Assembly: GCA_018900975.1 (NCBI GenBank)
Contig: JAHIFK010000229.1
Location: 1 to 27,722, forward strand
DNA: 27,722 nucleotides
Direction of reading: 5' to 3'
Source of the DNA: Methanobacteriota archaeon
Lineage (GTDB): Archaea; Halobacteriota; Methanosarcinia; Methanosarcinales; Methanoperedenaceae
The position numbers and the translations under genes were made by a program. Under the pieces are notes generated by a model, which saw nothing but the letters and a program-made list of their open reading frames with translations, was not told the DNA's origin and made no database searches. Shown piece after piece: positions 1-7,144 of this stretch. How positions within the stretch are numbered: position 1 is the first letter of the stretch; each line of letters opens with the position of its first letter.

Positions 1-117
1 AAGGAGTATCATACACAACTGAATTAAGTTTAGTCTATTGAAAGGGATACTGACCAGACAAACCGATAGTGGATACTATTTTTTTTATTTGGGGCAAGTA
101 TGGGAGGTGGTGATTAT

Positions 118-141
118 ATGCAACCTGTGATTTCATGTTAA
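118..141 (+). other. Seven-codon micro-ORF with strong ribosome site
   Basis: ATG at 118 reads MQPVISC and then TAA. It is preceded by GGAGGTG at 103-109 overlapping GGTGAT at 109-114, an almost complete match to the archaeal anti-Shine-Dalgarno sequence. This is a much stronger site than that of carA 200 nt downstream. It may be a leader peptide, or the start of a gene whose body was replaced by the hairpin element that begins at its stop codon. It has no arginine or other obvious regulatory codon run. Confidence 0.3.
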
Positions 142-189
142 ACCCCGCCAGAGGCGGCGCCTCACCGGGGTCTGGGGTCACAACCCCAG
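142..189. repeat. Two adjacent GC-rich hairpins in carA leader
   Basis: Hairpin one has an outer stem ACCCCG (142-147) with CGGGGT (166-171) and an inner stem GAGGC (151-155) with GCCTC (159-163). Hairpin two follows directly: CTGGGG (172-177), loop TCACAA, CCCCAG (184-189). No T-run follows, so a simple terminator is unlikely. Base composition is far richer in GC than the flanks, as in intergenic palindromic repeats. The rest of 1-334 shows no gene apart from the micro-ORF at 118. Confidence 0.55.
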
Positions 190-299
190 CGCCGTTTAGA
201 TAATATTAACCGAAAGTGTTAATAGTACGCTTATCTGCGTTCATCTGCGGCTAAATTTTTCAAAATCATAACCGAACTCTGACATTTCTCCATCATCGC

Positions 300-310
300 A
301 ACATATTTAC
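300..310 (+). promoter_or_regulatory. Possible TATA box of carA
   Basis: AACATATTTAC lies about 30 nt before the carA start codon. With archaeal spacing, transcription would begin close to the ATG and give a nearly leaderless message. This fits the absence of a good ribosome site before position 335. It was judged by eye only. Confidence 0.25.
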
Positions 311-334
311 CCTGCTTTTACCTTTTAGGCATAA

Positions 335-1432
335 ATGAAAGCAGTAATTGGTCTTGAAGATGGAACTTTTGTTAAAGGTGAAGGCCTTGGAGTGGAAGGT
401 ATCGTACAGGGTGAGCTTGTTTTTACAACCCAGTACACTGGATACGAGGAGGCGCTGACTGACCCATCGTATAAAGGTCAGATCCTGATGTTCACGTATC
501 CTCTTATCGGCAATTATGGCGTAAGCGGGGATAATTTCCAGTCTGACGGCATGAAGGCGGAAGGGCTTGTGGTGAGGGAAGCATGCGACCACCCATCACA
601 TCACAGATCCACGCGCTCGATCTATGAATTCCTGAAGGATGAGGGTAAATCAGGTATCATGGGAATTGATACCCGGATGCTTACCATAAAAACAAGGGAA
701 CGCGGCACCATGAAGGCTGCCATAATCGTGGGCGGCGACGACGGAGAAGAAGCGGTCAGACTGGCGAGGGAACAACCGGACATAGGAAGCCTCGACCTTA
801 TCGGTAAAGTCACGTGCAGGGAGCCGTACAGGATAGAAGGCAAAGAAGACGGTGGAAATATCGTTCTCATGGATTTTGGCGCAAAGAGGAACATCATCAA
901 GAGCCTGGCCTCAAGGGGCGTCAATGTAACAGTCGTTCCTGCTGCGACATCTGTTAAGGAAATTATGAACTATGAACCCGACGCAATTCTGCTTTCGAAT
1001 GGCCCCGGCGACCCGCAGCAGGCAACAAATGGCATATCGGTCGTGAAAAAGCTGGCAGGAGAGCTTCCCATCTTCGGAATCTGCCTTGGTCATCAGATAA
1101 TATCCCTTGCCCTTGGCGGGGAGACTTACAAGATGAAGTTCGGACACCGCGGAGCCAACCAGCCTGTGAAAGACCTGAAAAGGGGCATCGTTCATATCAC
1201 CTCTCAAAACCACGGTTATGCTGTGGATGAAAATAGCCTTGATAAGAAGGAAATTTCTGTGACCCAGCTCAATACTAATGACGGGACTGTTGAAGGGCTT
1301 GAGCACAAGGACCTTGAGATCATGTGCGTGCAATACCACCCAGAGGCGCACCCCGGACCTCTTGATACAGAGAAACTTTATTTTGACAGGGTGGCAGAAA
1401 GGGTAAGGAAGATGAAGGTAGCGGCGAGATAA
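335..1432 (+). CDS. carA: Carbamoyl-phosphate synthase small subunit
   Basis: This is the glutamine amidotransferase subunit of carbamoyl-phosphate synthase. It hydrolyses glutamine and channels ammonia to CarB for pyrimidine and arginine synthesis in the cytoplasm. The 365-residue length is normal. Residues 1-150 match the CarA N-terminal domain (LEDGTxxxG near the start, TGYEEALTDPSY at 35-46). The class I amidotransferase domain occupies about 174-360, with SNGPGDP at 221-227, the nucleophile Cys250 in GICLGHQ, and His335/Glu337 in QYHPEAHPGP. The start MKAVIGLEDGT is the usual one. No strong ribosome site precedes it. No carB follows: the next gene is a toxin-antitoxin pair 216 nt downstream, so the large subunit must be encoded elsewhere or upstream of the window. 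Confidence 0.97.
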   Translation: MKAVIGLEDGTFVKGEGLGVEGIVQGELVFTTQYTGYEEALTDPSYKGQILMFTYPLIGNYGVSGDNFQSDGMKAEGLVVREACDHPSHHRSTRSIYEFLKDEGKSGIMGIDTRMLTIKTRERGTMKAAIIVGGDDGEEAVRLAREQPDIGSLDLIGKVTCREPYRIEGKEDGGNIVLMDFGAKRNIIKSLASRGVNVTVVPAATSVKEIMNYEPDAILLSNGPGDPQQATNGISVVKKLAGELPIFGICLGHQIISLALGGETYKMKFGHRGANQPVKDLKRGIVHITSQNHGYAVDENSLDKKEISVTQLNTNDGTVEGLEHKDLEIMCVQYHPEAHPGPLDTEKLYFDRVAERVRKMKVAAR

Positions 1433-1590
1433 AGTGCAGATTTCGTTCATAAAAATGCAAACATATGCCTCAACATGTATGTCAATCATGCGGACCATAC
1501 TTGCCCATAAATAAAGAGTTCCAGATAAGCTATCTCAAAAAAAGTAATCCCTGTCGAACAGAACATAATCATTTGTTCAGGGGGATATGT

Positions 1591-1619
1591 TCATATAAAT
1601 AAGAGTCTCTATAATATAT
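1591..1619 (+). promoter_or_regulatory. TATA-like boxes before the TumA/TumE-like pair
   Basis: Two AT boxes occur, CATATAAATA near 1592 and CTATAATATA near 1609-1618. The second is about 30 nt before the ATG at 1649, the spacing expected for a near-leaderless archaeal transcript. This is inference from spacing only. Confidence 0.3.
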
Positions 1620-1648
1620 GACCAGAATCGTATTGACATGTGATATAA

Positions 1649-1936
1649 ATGGCATCTGAAATCAAGAACACAGGAATTTCGAAGGATTTAATTAAAAATG
1701 CTGTTATCCGGACGCTCAAATCAAAGATAGAGGAGATAAATCAGAAGTTAAGCGATATTCGTGCCAGCATGAAATATTTTGAGATAAAATACGGCATGAA
1801 AACTGAGGAATTCTACAAGAAATTTACTGGTGGAAAACTTGGAGATGACATGGACTATTTTGAATGGAAAGCATCAGCAGAACTCTATAATGAACTGAAA
1901 GAGGAGAAAAAAGTGCTTATAGAGGCTATCGGATGA
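1649..1936 (+). CDS. Putative antitoxin, partner of TumE-like toxin
   Basis: This is a 95-residue, charged, mostly helical protein with no signal peptide or membrane segment. A heptad-like N-terminal half (about residues 14-45) is followed by KYGMKTEEFYKKF, a pattern I associate with small antitoxin-like partners of DUF6516 proteins. The stop codon overlaps the next start as ATGA at 1933-1936, so the two are translationally coupled. Both partner identity and order (antitoxin first) point to a type II toxin-antitoxin operon. Assignment rests mainly on the neighbour and is not proven by a catalytic motif. It could instead be a general small helical partner protein. Confidence 0.6.
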   Translation: MASEIKNTGISKDLIKNAVIRTLKSKIEEINQKLSDIRASMKYFEIKYGMKTEEFYKKFTGGKLGDDMDYFEWKASAELYNELKEEKKVLIEAIG

Positions 1937-2292
1937 TTGAGGACTATTTCGAGTTCTTAAAAAAAATTGTTAATAAGAATCCTTCTGTAAAAGATTTCCG
2001 ACTTGTCAGGGAATTCATAGGTGTGGACAGGGGTTTCATCAGGTTCGTTGTCGAGTTGATCGACGATTCAGAACTTCACGTCTTTGAGTATGTTGATTCA
2101 AATCTTCACAGGATAGATTACTCTTATCACTTGCAGAACAAAGAAAAAATTCTGATAATAAGATGGGACAATGCATCTCATCATCCTGAGATCAAGACTT
2201 TTCCCCATCATGTACATGAAGGAGATGAAATAAAACCCTCAGATGTCCCCACCTTTGTTGAAATACTCAAAAAGATCGGGAATAGGATGTAA
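1933..2292 (+). CDS. TumE-like toxin (DUF6516 family)
   Basis: This 119-residue protein has the layout of the DUF6516/TumE family. An N-terminal helix is followed by strands with FIRFVVELIDDSELHVFEYVD (about 35-55) and YSYHLQNKE, then the signature IIRWDNASHHPEIKTFPHHVH (about 75-95) with its clustered His, Trp and Asp residues, and a C-terminal helix. Family members are toxins of two-gene systems. The biochemical activity is not well established to my knowledge, so I assign none. The gene starts inside the stop codon of its putative antitoxin and ends 17 nt before the next gene. Confidence 0.72.
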   Translation: MIEDYFEFLKKIVNKNPSVKDFRLVREFIGVDRGFIRFVVELIDDSELHVFEYVDSNLHRIDYSYHLQNKEKILIIRWDNASHHPEIKTFPHHVHEGDEIKPSDVPTFVEILKKIGNRM

Positions 2293-2309
2293 GGGTCGTT
2301 GGAGTTTTC

Positions 2310-4265
2310 ATGTCAGGTACCGATAAGCCAAAAATCATCCGCGAGTCCGAGTTCTTCGGCGGGTGCATCCGTGTAAAGATATCGGTAAAGAACACTTCAA
2401 GCCTTGCCATCATGGATGCAGCTCTTGAGCTTGAGAGCGATGACAGGATACTTCATTTTGACCGCTGCGAGCCTGAATATCCTGAAAAGAAAGGAAAGAT
2501 ACTTCTTGGCAATCTTGATCCGAATACAGATAGAACCATAGCTCTATACCTTGATCCCCTTATATGCGCCAAAGAAGGAACCAATATCAACTGCCGAGTT
2601 TTTTATAAGGATGCCCGCGGCAGGTCTGACATGGTCCAGATGGAACCCCTGAAGATAAAAGTGGTCTGCCCGATATTTCGCACAGAGCAGGATATCAATA
2701 TCGGCAGGCTCAAGGAACTCGTATCAGAGCTTTCATTCCACGACAGCAAGGTCTATACTATCCCAAAAAGGGTGGAACCGGCAGAGCTTCTGGGGACATG
2801 CAGGGATGTTGTGCTGCTGCACGATGTGAGGCACATCAAGACCTTCAAGACCACTGATGAGAAGACATACGAGGCGTGGTATTACGGAAAGACGAAGGTG
2901 ACTAAGAAAGACCTTGTGATAAAGTGCTGCCTGCGAAGAGAGACTGAGAGCATAGAGGTGTTTGCTGCGGGGAACGATCCGGGGGATATCACGGGACTGC
3001 TCGCTGAGATCGGGCGCAATCTTGCAAAGGAGTTCGAGAGGCTGGGGAAGGTTCAGCCTGTTTTTAATATTACTATCAAGGATTCGATCATACAGAGGAG
3101 CAATTTGTTGAGTTTCTGCGATCTGGATGGCACATGCGGCGGGGATGTGGTGATTGAGGATAGCGTGGTGCAGAGGGCGAATATTGGGGTGGGGAATGAA
3201 GTACAGCAGAAGGAAAGGGAGGAGGCGCAAAAGCGAGAAAGAGATGAGCAGGAACGTTTGCGCAGGCAGAAAGAACAGGAAGAGAGGGCACTGAGGGAGA
3301 GGAAGGCGCGGGAGGATACAGAAAGGATGGAAAGCGAACGCCAGAAGGCAAGGCAGGAAGAAGAGCGCATAGCAAAGGATAGAGAAAAGTTAAGTGTCAG
3401 TGAAACGAAAGCAGGTATTTCACAGATAAAATATTTAGCCGTGGCGCTGGTGCTTGGTGTGCTGCTGCTGGGATACTGGGTGTTGGCGCCGGGTGAAAGT
3501 AATGCGCCTGAAAGTATGAAACCCACTCCAAATACCACACCTACGCCTATACTGACTCAATCACCAGAAAAAACCCTCACCAATTCCATCGGCATGGAAT
3601 TCGTGCTGATACCTGCGGGAGAGTTTGACATGGGCTCGCCATCGAATGAAGCAGGGAGGTACGATAATGAAGATCCCGTCCATCATGTGAAAATCTCAAA
3701 AGTATTCTATATTGGCAAGTATGAGGTTACGCAGAAACAGTGGAGTGAGGTCATGGGGAGCAATCCCTCGAATTTCAAAGGAGATGACATGCCTGTTGAG
3801 AATGTATCATGGAATGATGTTCAGGATTTCATCAAGAAGCTCAATCAGAAAGAAGGTACAAATAAAAACCGTCTTCCATCCGAGGCAGAATGGGAATATG
3901 CCACTCGTGCAGGAACAACAACGAGGTATTCATTTGACAATGATGAATCAAAACTTGGTGAATATGCCTGGTACGATGCTAAATCAGGGTTAACTCATGA
4001 GGTTGGTCAGAAAAAGCCCAATCAATGGGGTTTGTATGACATACACGGCAATGTCAAAGAATGGGTTCAGGATATATATCAAAATAATTACTTAGGGGCT
4101 CCTACAGATGGAACTGCATGGGAAATTGGAGATAATTCCTTTCGGGTCGTTCGGGGCTGTAGTGTGGGCGACGACAGTGACGGACGCTGCAGGTCGGCAA
4201 GTCGCAGGGGTTTCAAATCAGATATCCGCTTACTCCTCGGCTTTCGCCTCGTGAGGGATGTTTAG
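2310..4265 (+). CDS. Membrane protein: coiled coil, one TM, SUMF1/FGE-fold domain
   Basis: The 651-residue protein has four parts. Residues 1-250 form a soluble domain I do not recognise, with an early beta-rich section. Residues 255-295 carry two DSIIQR/DSVVQR motifs of the kind found in archaeal multidomain proteins. Residues 299-361 are a Glu/Arg/Gln coiled coil. Residues 374-393 are a single membrane helix, followed by a Pro/Thr linker. Residues 426-649 are a formylglycine-generating-enzyme (SUMF1) fold with NSIGMEFVLIPAGEFDMGS, LPSEAEWEYATRAG, GLYDIHGNVKEWV and a final GFRLVRD. The two-cysteine catalytic site of true FGE is not evident, so a sensing or binding role is more likely than sulfatase activation. 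The usual RGGSW is RGCSV (615-619). GGAG at 2301-2304 supports the start. Confidence 0.8.
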   Translation: MSGTDKPKIIRESEFFGGCIRVKISVKNTSSLAIMDAALELESDDRILHFDRCEPEYPEKKGKILLGNLDPNTDRTIALYLDPLICAKEGTNINCRVFYKDARGRSDMVQMEPLKIKVVCPIFRTEQDINIGRLKELVSELSFHDSKVYTIPKRVEPAELLGTCRDVVLLHDVRHIKTFKTTDEKTYEAWYYGKTKVTKKDLVIKCCLRRETESIEVFAAGNDPGDITGLLAEIGRNLAKEFERLGKVQPVFNITIKDSIIQRSNLLSFCDLDGTCGGDVVIEDSVVQRANIGVGNEVQQKEREEAQKRERDEQERLRRQKEQEERALRERKAREDTERMESERQKARQEEERIAKDREKLSVSETKAGISQIKYLAVALVLGVLLLGYWVLAPGESNAPESMKPTPNTTPTPILTQSPEKTLTNSIGMEFVLIPAGEFDMGSPSNEAGRYDNEDPVHHVKISKVFYIGKYEVTQKQWSEVMGSNPSNFKGDDMPVENVSWNDVQDFIKKLNQKEGTNKNRLPSEAEWEYATRAGTTTRYSFDNDESKLGEYAWYDAKSGLTHEVGQKKPNQWGLYDIHGNVKEWVQDIYQNNYLGAPTDGTAWEIGDNSFRVVRGCSVGDDSDGRCRSASRRGFKSDIRLLLGFRLVRDV

Positions 4266-4485
4266 CCGCTTAATCTCTAAACAGTTAATTATCTCTGCTA
4301 TTTTGCGGTCGATATTGCACCGAAAAATTAGTGGTCTAATCTGATATGCACAATTCCAAAAATATAAGTATTTATAATGCATTATACAAACCACACTCTT
4401 TAGGTAATCGGCAGCATATACATGCCGAAGTTCCGCATCTTGCAGCGCGAAGTCCGTGACTATCAATCCAGATGCGCCCCGTTCA
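4266..4485. other. Gene-less spacer, AT-rich part
   Basis: This is the first half of a 439-nt gap between the SUMF1-type gene and the PIN gene. It is AT-rich with TATA-like runs near 4365-4385. I see no convincing ORF or RNA gene in it. The second half (4497-4690) is the composite repeat described separately. Confidence 0.5.
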
Positions 4486-4496
4486 TAGACACTGCG

Positions 4497-4690
4497 CCAG
4501 CCCATAGATATATGACCAGACCGATGTCCTGCGCAGGTATTTGCCGAACAAAGAGACATTTGCCCGCCGCCTCTGGTAGAAGGATAGAAGGCGGCGGTGG
4601 GTTTTCGCAAAATGCAATGGCGGTGCCAGCGTGCGCAAGCCGCACAGCCGAAGTGCGAAGCGGCGCAAAAAATTCAAACTGTTAAAATTA
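4497..4690. repeat. Composite intergenic repeat, fullest copy (A)
   Basis: This segment contains two blocks that recur apart from each other elsewhere in the window. Block 1 (4497-4572) matches 5860-5936 and, degraded, 9751-9782. Block 2 (4602-4682) matches 7145-7228 in the broken HEPN gene and 7416-7465. Between them is a hairpin: CCGCCGCCT (4564-4572) with AGGCGGCGG (4589-4597). The element ends in GCGGCGCAAAAAATT plus AT-rich sequence. It carries no transposase. It behaves like a small non-autonomous mobile or palindromic repeat. Confidence 0.65.
4512..4685 (+). other. Short ORF inside repeat A
   Basis: ATG at 4512 begins MTRPMSCAGICRTKRHL and stays open to a stop at 4683-4685. The first 22 codons align without gaps to the 33-codon ORF at 5875. 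Most base differences between the two copies fall at third codon positions. Whether it is translated is unknown, and no clear ribosome site precedes it. Confidence 0.25.
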
Positions 4691-4703
4691 TCTGATAGAT
4701 AAT
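4687..4703. repeat. Short perfect hairpin at repeat end / PIN gene end
   Basis: ATTATC (4687-4692), loop TGATA, GATAAT (4698-4703) form a perfect inverted repeat. It lies between the end of repeat A and the stop codon of the PIN gene. It may be the right edge of the repeat or a weak 3-prime structure of the toxin-antitoxin transcript. Confidence 0.35.
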
Positions 4704-4704
4704 G

Positions 4705-5190
4705 CTATGGTTTCCAGACCTTGAGCCAGTCAACCCTCTCAAAGTCAGAGTCGTTGGTCGCGATATTAGTCAAGCCATTACTTTTCATAACCTGCAAGTT
4801 CAACGAATCATTGGTCATCAGGCTATATTCTTTTCGAAGACTCCTGCTCTGAAATATTGATTCTACTGTTACCGTAAGGATCTTCACTTTAAATTCAGCT
4901 ATATCATTTATGGCTGTTTCACATTTTTCAAGTTTAGTGATCAATTCTGGATTTCTTTTGAGATATTTGACCGCCTTCTTGGGTTCAATACCATAGACCT
5001 CAACAGCTTCTGCGATCATTAGCCTGTGCAAAACCTCAGACAATACAACTGTTGATGTATAACCTTCTGAATCTCCGAGTTCTATTTTTTCTAGAAAATT
5101 CGTACAGTGTTCTGAAATCCCCAAAAAATGATATATAAATATGTTTGAATCAATAAATATACTGCTATTCGAAGGGAGTTTGTCTATCAT
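4705..5190 (-). CDS. PIN-domain ribonuclease, VapC-like toxin
   Basis: The 161-residue protein is a PIN-fold nuclease, normally a Mg-dependent endoribonuclease acting as the toxin of a VapBC-type pair. It opens with SIFIDSNIFIYHF, giving the first catalytic Asp14. Glu52 sits in VLSEVLHRL, Asp128 in MTNDSLNL, and Asp147/Asp149 in IATNDSDFERV, so all expected acidic residues are present. The length is slightly above the 130-140 typical of VapC because of a helical insertion around 60-100. It starts 4 nt after the stop of the DUF104 antitoxin on the same strand. It probably shares that gene's promoter in the AT-rich 5402-5490 region. Confidence 0.88.
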   Translation of the reverse strand: MIDKLPSNSSIFIDSNIFIYHFLGISEHCTNFLEKIELGDSEGYTSTVVLSEVLHRLMIAEAVEVYGIEPKKAVKYLKRNPELITKLEKCETAINDIAEFKVKILTVTVESIFQSRSLRKEYSLMTNDSLNLQVMKSNGLTNIATNDSDFERVDWLKVWKP

Positions 5191-5194
5191 CTAA

Positions 5195-5383
5195 CTAATC
5201 TTCCAATAGTGATAATTCATCACTTTCCGCTATTTCTTTACCATACTCAGTGTCTATCCGGATGATCCCTTTTGACCTTCGTACAGCATTCGTAATTTCT
5301 ATCTGGACTTTATCTCCATTATGCAGATTTAACTTCTTAGACGGTTTTAATAAATTATCTTTGTAAATTGCCTGTATTTTCAT
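5195..5383 (-). CDS. DUF104-type antitoxin
   Basis: This small protein of 62 residues is read from the ATG at 5383. A longer reading from 5401 adds six residues unlike the family. The sequence MKIQAIYKDNLLKPSKKLNLHNGDKVQIEI has the AF2212/DUF104 pattern: a short strand, a Lys/Pro turn, then a hydrophilic turn and strand. An acidic C-terminal tail (EIAESDELSLLED) probably binds the toxin. Members form antitoxin pairs with PIN toxins, and the PIN gene follows after 4 nt. The pair probably represses its own promoter, as is usual for such systems. Confidence 0.8.
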   Translation of the reverse strand: MKIQAIYKDNLLKPSKKLNLHNGDKVQIEITNAVRRSKGIIRIDTEYGKEIAESDELSLLED

Positions 5384-5490
5384 ATAAATCAATAATATCA
5401 AATCATATCTGATAGTTTAAAAATATATCTCTTATGCAATTTATTATTTTTGAATTATATATAGTAGATTATTTTTTATTGTTTGAATAT

Positions 5491-5751
5491 TTATGACACC
5501 GGCATATCTTTTTTGCCTGCCCTGTCAAGTTTGCGTTCAAATACCAGGGATTTCTTGAGGGTACCTGCAGCAACTTTCTTTTTCTGAAGGTCAAAAACGC
5601 TTCTCTCATGTTTTGTCAGGGTGAGCATATTGTCTTTTATACCCAGGATCAATTTATCATGCGGATGTATTCCTATCTTCTCACATATCTTATGAGGCGG
5701 GGGTATTTTTCCTGTTTCATCCACATCCACGATTTCCGGTTCAGAACTCAT
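5491..5751 (-). CDS. AbrB/SpoVT-type DNA-binding protein
   Basis: The preferred start is the ATG at 5751, giving 86 residues (MSSEPEIVDVDETGKIPPPHKICEKIG). An upstream start at 5823 would add 24 residues unlike the family. The first 50 residues fit the swapped-hairpin AbrB fold: a strand, DETGKIxxPxxI, then GIHPHDKLILGIKDNMLTL. The C-terminal 35 residues are basic and may be disordered or helical. Such proteins are transition-state regulators or antitoxins. No toxin partner adjoins it, so it may be an orphan regulator. The AT-rich gap 5402-5490 separates it from the DUF104/PIN pair. Confidence 0.7.
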   Translation of the reverse strand: MSSEPEIVDVDETGKIPPPHKICEKIGIHPHDKLILGIKDNMLTLTKHERSVFDLQKKKVAAGTLKKSLVFERKLDRAGKKDMPVS

Positions 5752-5859
5752 ATCTCGATATTTATAGAATGGTATATAAAAGACTTGAGGTGAGTTCTTT
5801 ATATTATCAGATGGACGAACCATTTGAGGTCATGTTTCATGATAATGTTCCTGTAGTTT

Positions 5860-5964
5860 GCCAGTGTATAGACAATGACGAGACCGCTGTCCTGCGCCGG
5901 TATTTGCCGGACTAAGAGACATTTGTCCGCCGCTTCTGGTGGGGTGAAGAACTTTGAAGGCGGC
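5860..5964. repeat. Composite repeat, copy B (block 1)
   Basis: The segment matches 4497-4572 closely, including GGTATTTGCCG and AAGAGACATTTG, and keeps a bulged hairpin GCCGCTTC (5929-5936) with GAAGGCGGC (5956-5964). Block 2 is missing. Instead the TTCCCT-rich promoter region of the next gene follows. Copy D near 9751 has the same order of repeat then TTCCCT region. Confidence 0.65.
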
Positions 5965-5976
5965 AATTTTCCCTAA
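5875..5976 (+). other. 33-codon ORF inside repeat B
   Basis: The ORF starts MTRPLSCAGICRTKRHL and ends EGGNFP before a TAA. Twenty of the first 22 residues match the ORF at 4512. The stop falls inside the first TTCCCTAA motif. No good ribosome site is visible. Coding potential is suggested only by the codon-position pattern of the differences. Confidence 0.25.
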
Positions 5977-6038
5977 AAACAGGGAATATTCCCTTAAATC
6001 AGGTTTTATTCCCTGAAAATAGGAACTTATTTAAATAT
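5969..6038 (+). promoter_or_regulatory. Interlocked TTCCCT/AGGGAA operator and TATA box
   Basis: TTCCCT (5969-5974) pairs with AGGGAA (5981-5986), and AGGGAATATTCCCT (5981-5994) is itself a perfect 14-bp palindrome. A third TTCCCT (6009-6014) has a partner AGGAA at 6021-6025. The TATA-like TATTTAAATA (6029-6038) is about 25 nt before the ATG at 6058, so the message is probably leaderless. The half-sites stack just upstream of TATA, the place for a regulator. The downstream gene has an N-terminal winged helix and might bind here (inference). Confidence 0.5.
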
Positions 6039-6057
6039 GCAAGACGATCATTATTAG

Positions 6058-6969
6058 ATGGAAAAAATACTCGGCACCAGAACAGCTATAAAAATACTTT
6101 CATGTTTATTGAAAAATCCACTTAAAGAATTCAAGGAAATAGATCTAATAAAAGACAGCAATGTTGGGAAAGGCGCAGGGGCGGATGCCATTAACAGAAT
6201 TTATTCATCGAATATCGTTACAATAAAAAGGGCTGGGAACACAAAAATTATCCGGCTCAATACCCTGAATCCAGTAACATTTGCCATAAGACAGCTTTTT
6301 GACCAGTATAAATTCCTAACATTACCAGAAACCAGGATCTCAGCTATTTCGCTTTTTAAGGAAAAGGTGTGCAGCAGATCGAATGCAATAATAGTTTTTG
6401 GTTCTCTGGCTGCGGGAACATATGATGAAAATAGCGATATAGACCTGCTCGTAATTATTGACAATGAGAAAGAAATCAAAAAATGTATTAATGAAATTCA
6501 TGAACTTATTGGAGAATATATAAATGTTCACTTCCTTAACTCAAATGAAGCCAGGAATGAATTTATTAAAAACGAAATGATCAGAACTGCGTTGATAAAC
6601 GGTATTTTAGTTTATGGTGGAGATCATGTACGAGAGATCATGAAATCACCTGATGATCTAAAAGAACTCAGATTCATAAGAGAAAGAATAAATGCCGCCA
6701 TGAGAAATTACGCCAACAAAGATCACGAATCAACTAAAGAAATAGTTTTTTCGGTAGTTAAAGACATGGCATTTCTTGTATGTAAACTGGAAGGACTGGA
6801 TGCTTTATCAAGAAAAGATGCTCTTTCTAAAATAAACAAGTCAAATGAATACAAAGTATTAAGTGAAATGGATAAACTCAACGTGGGAAATATGCTGGAA
6901 GTTCTGGAAGATATTTACATTAAGATATTTAACCGAAAAATTTTGAAAGGTGAATACATTGAAAGATGA
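6058..6969 (+). CDS. Winged-helix protein fused to MNT-type nucleotidyltransferase domain
   Basis: The 303-residue protein has three parts. Residues 1-70 look like a winged-helix DNA-binding domain (AIKILSCLLKNP, then IVTIKRAGNTKIIRLN as wing). Residues about 95-190 are a minimal nucleotidyltransferase fold with GSLAAGTYDENSDIDL (115-130), giving the Gly-Ser and Asp127/Asp129 pair. Residues 190-303 are helical. The third carboxylate expected after strand 4 appears as Asn156 in YINVHFL, so catalysis may be weak or absent. MNT proteins pair with HEPN RNases as toxin-antitoxin systems, where the MNT partner can AMPylate the HEPN toxin. A HEPN gene begins at 6959, overlapping the stop codon, but is broken. 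This gene may therefore be an orphan antitoxin. Confidence 0.75.
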   Translation: MEKILGTRTAIKILSCLLKNPLKEFKEIDLIKDSNVGKGAGADAINRIYSSNIVTIKRAGNTKIIRLNTLNPVTFAIRQLFDQYKFLTLPETRISAISLFKEKVCSRSNAIIVFGSLAAGTYDENSDIDLLVIIDNEKEIKKCINEIHELIGEYINVHFLNSNEARNEFIKNEMIRTALINGILVYGGDHVREIMKSPDDLKELRFIRERINAAMRNYANKDHESTKEIVFSVVKDMAFLVCKLEGLDALSRKDALSKINKSNEYKVLSEMDKLNVGNMLEVLEDIYIKIFNRKILKGEYIER

Positions 6970-7129
6970 ATTAAAGAACGAGATTATCGAAGATCTCGAT
7001 CGTGCTAAAAATGCGTTTGCTTCTGCGAAGAGAAATTTCGACGAAGAAGATATGTTCACCGCTTCCAATCGATTATTCGTAGCATGTGAAAATGCTGTTG
7101 AATCATATTTAACGAGCCAAAAAAATTGA
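6959..7129 (+). pseudogene. HEPN domain protein, N-terminal fragment
   Basis: Reading from TTG at 6959, overlapping the end of the nucleotidyltransferase gene, gives 56 residues: LKDELKNEIIEDLDRAKNAF, then SAKRNFDEEDMFTASNRLFVACENAVESYL. This is the first helical pair of a HEPN domain. It stops at TGA 7127-7129, just before block 2 of the dispersed repeat (7145 on). The catalytic R-x4-6-H segment and the last helices are missing. The matching C-terminal half resumes around 7233. This is a split gene, and the HEPN RNase is probably inactive. Confidence 0.7.
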
Positions 7130-7144
7130 TCGCATTATGATTTG

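Noticed and set aside
911..1498. Minus-strand 195-codon ORF
   Set aside because: It is antisense to the carA amidotransferase domain, with no recognisable motif.
4138..4262. Possible diversity-generating retroelement target at the end of the SUMF1-type gene
   Set aside because: The fold and the terminal GFRLV are typical of such targets, but no reverse transcriptase, template repeat or second copy of the segment occurs in the window. The change from TGG to GTG in the RGGSW position is not adenine-directed.
4230..4610. Minus-strand 126-codon ORF
   Set aside because: It runs through the end of the SUMF1-type gene, an AT-rich spacer and the repeat. Comparison with repeat copy B shows more residue changes than the plus-strand frame, and no family resemblance is seen.
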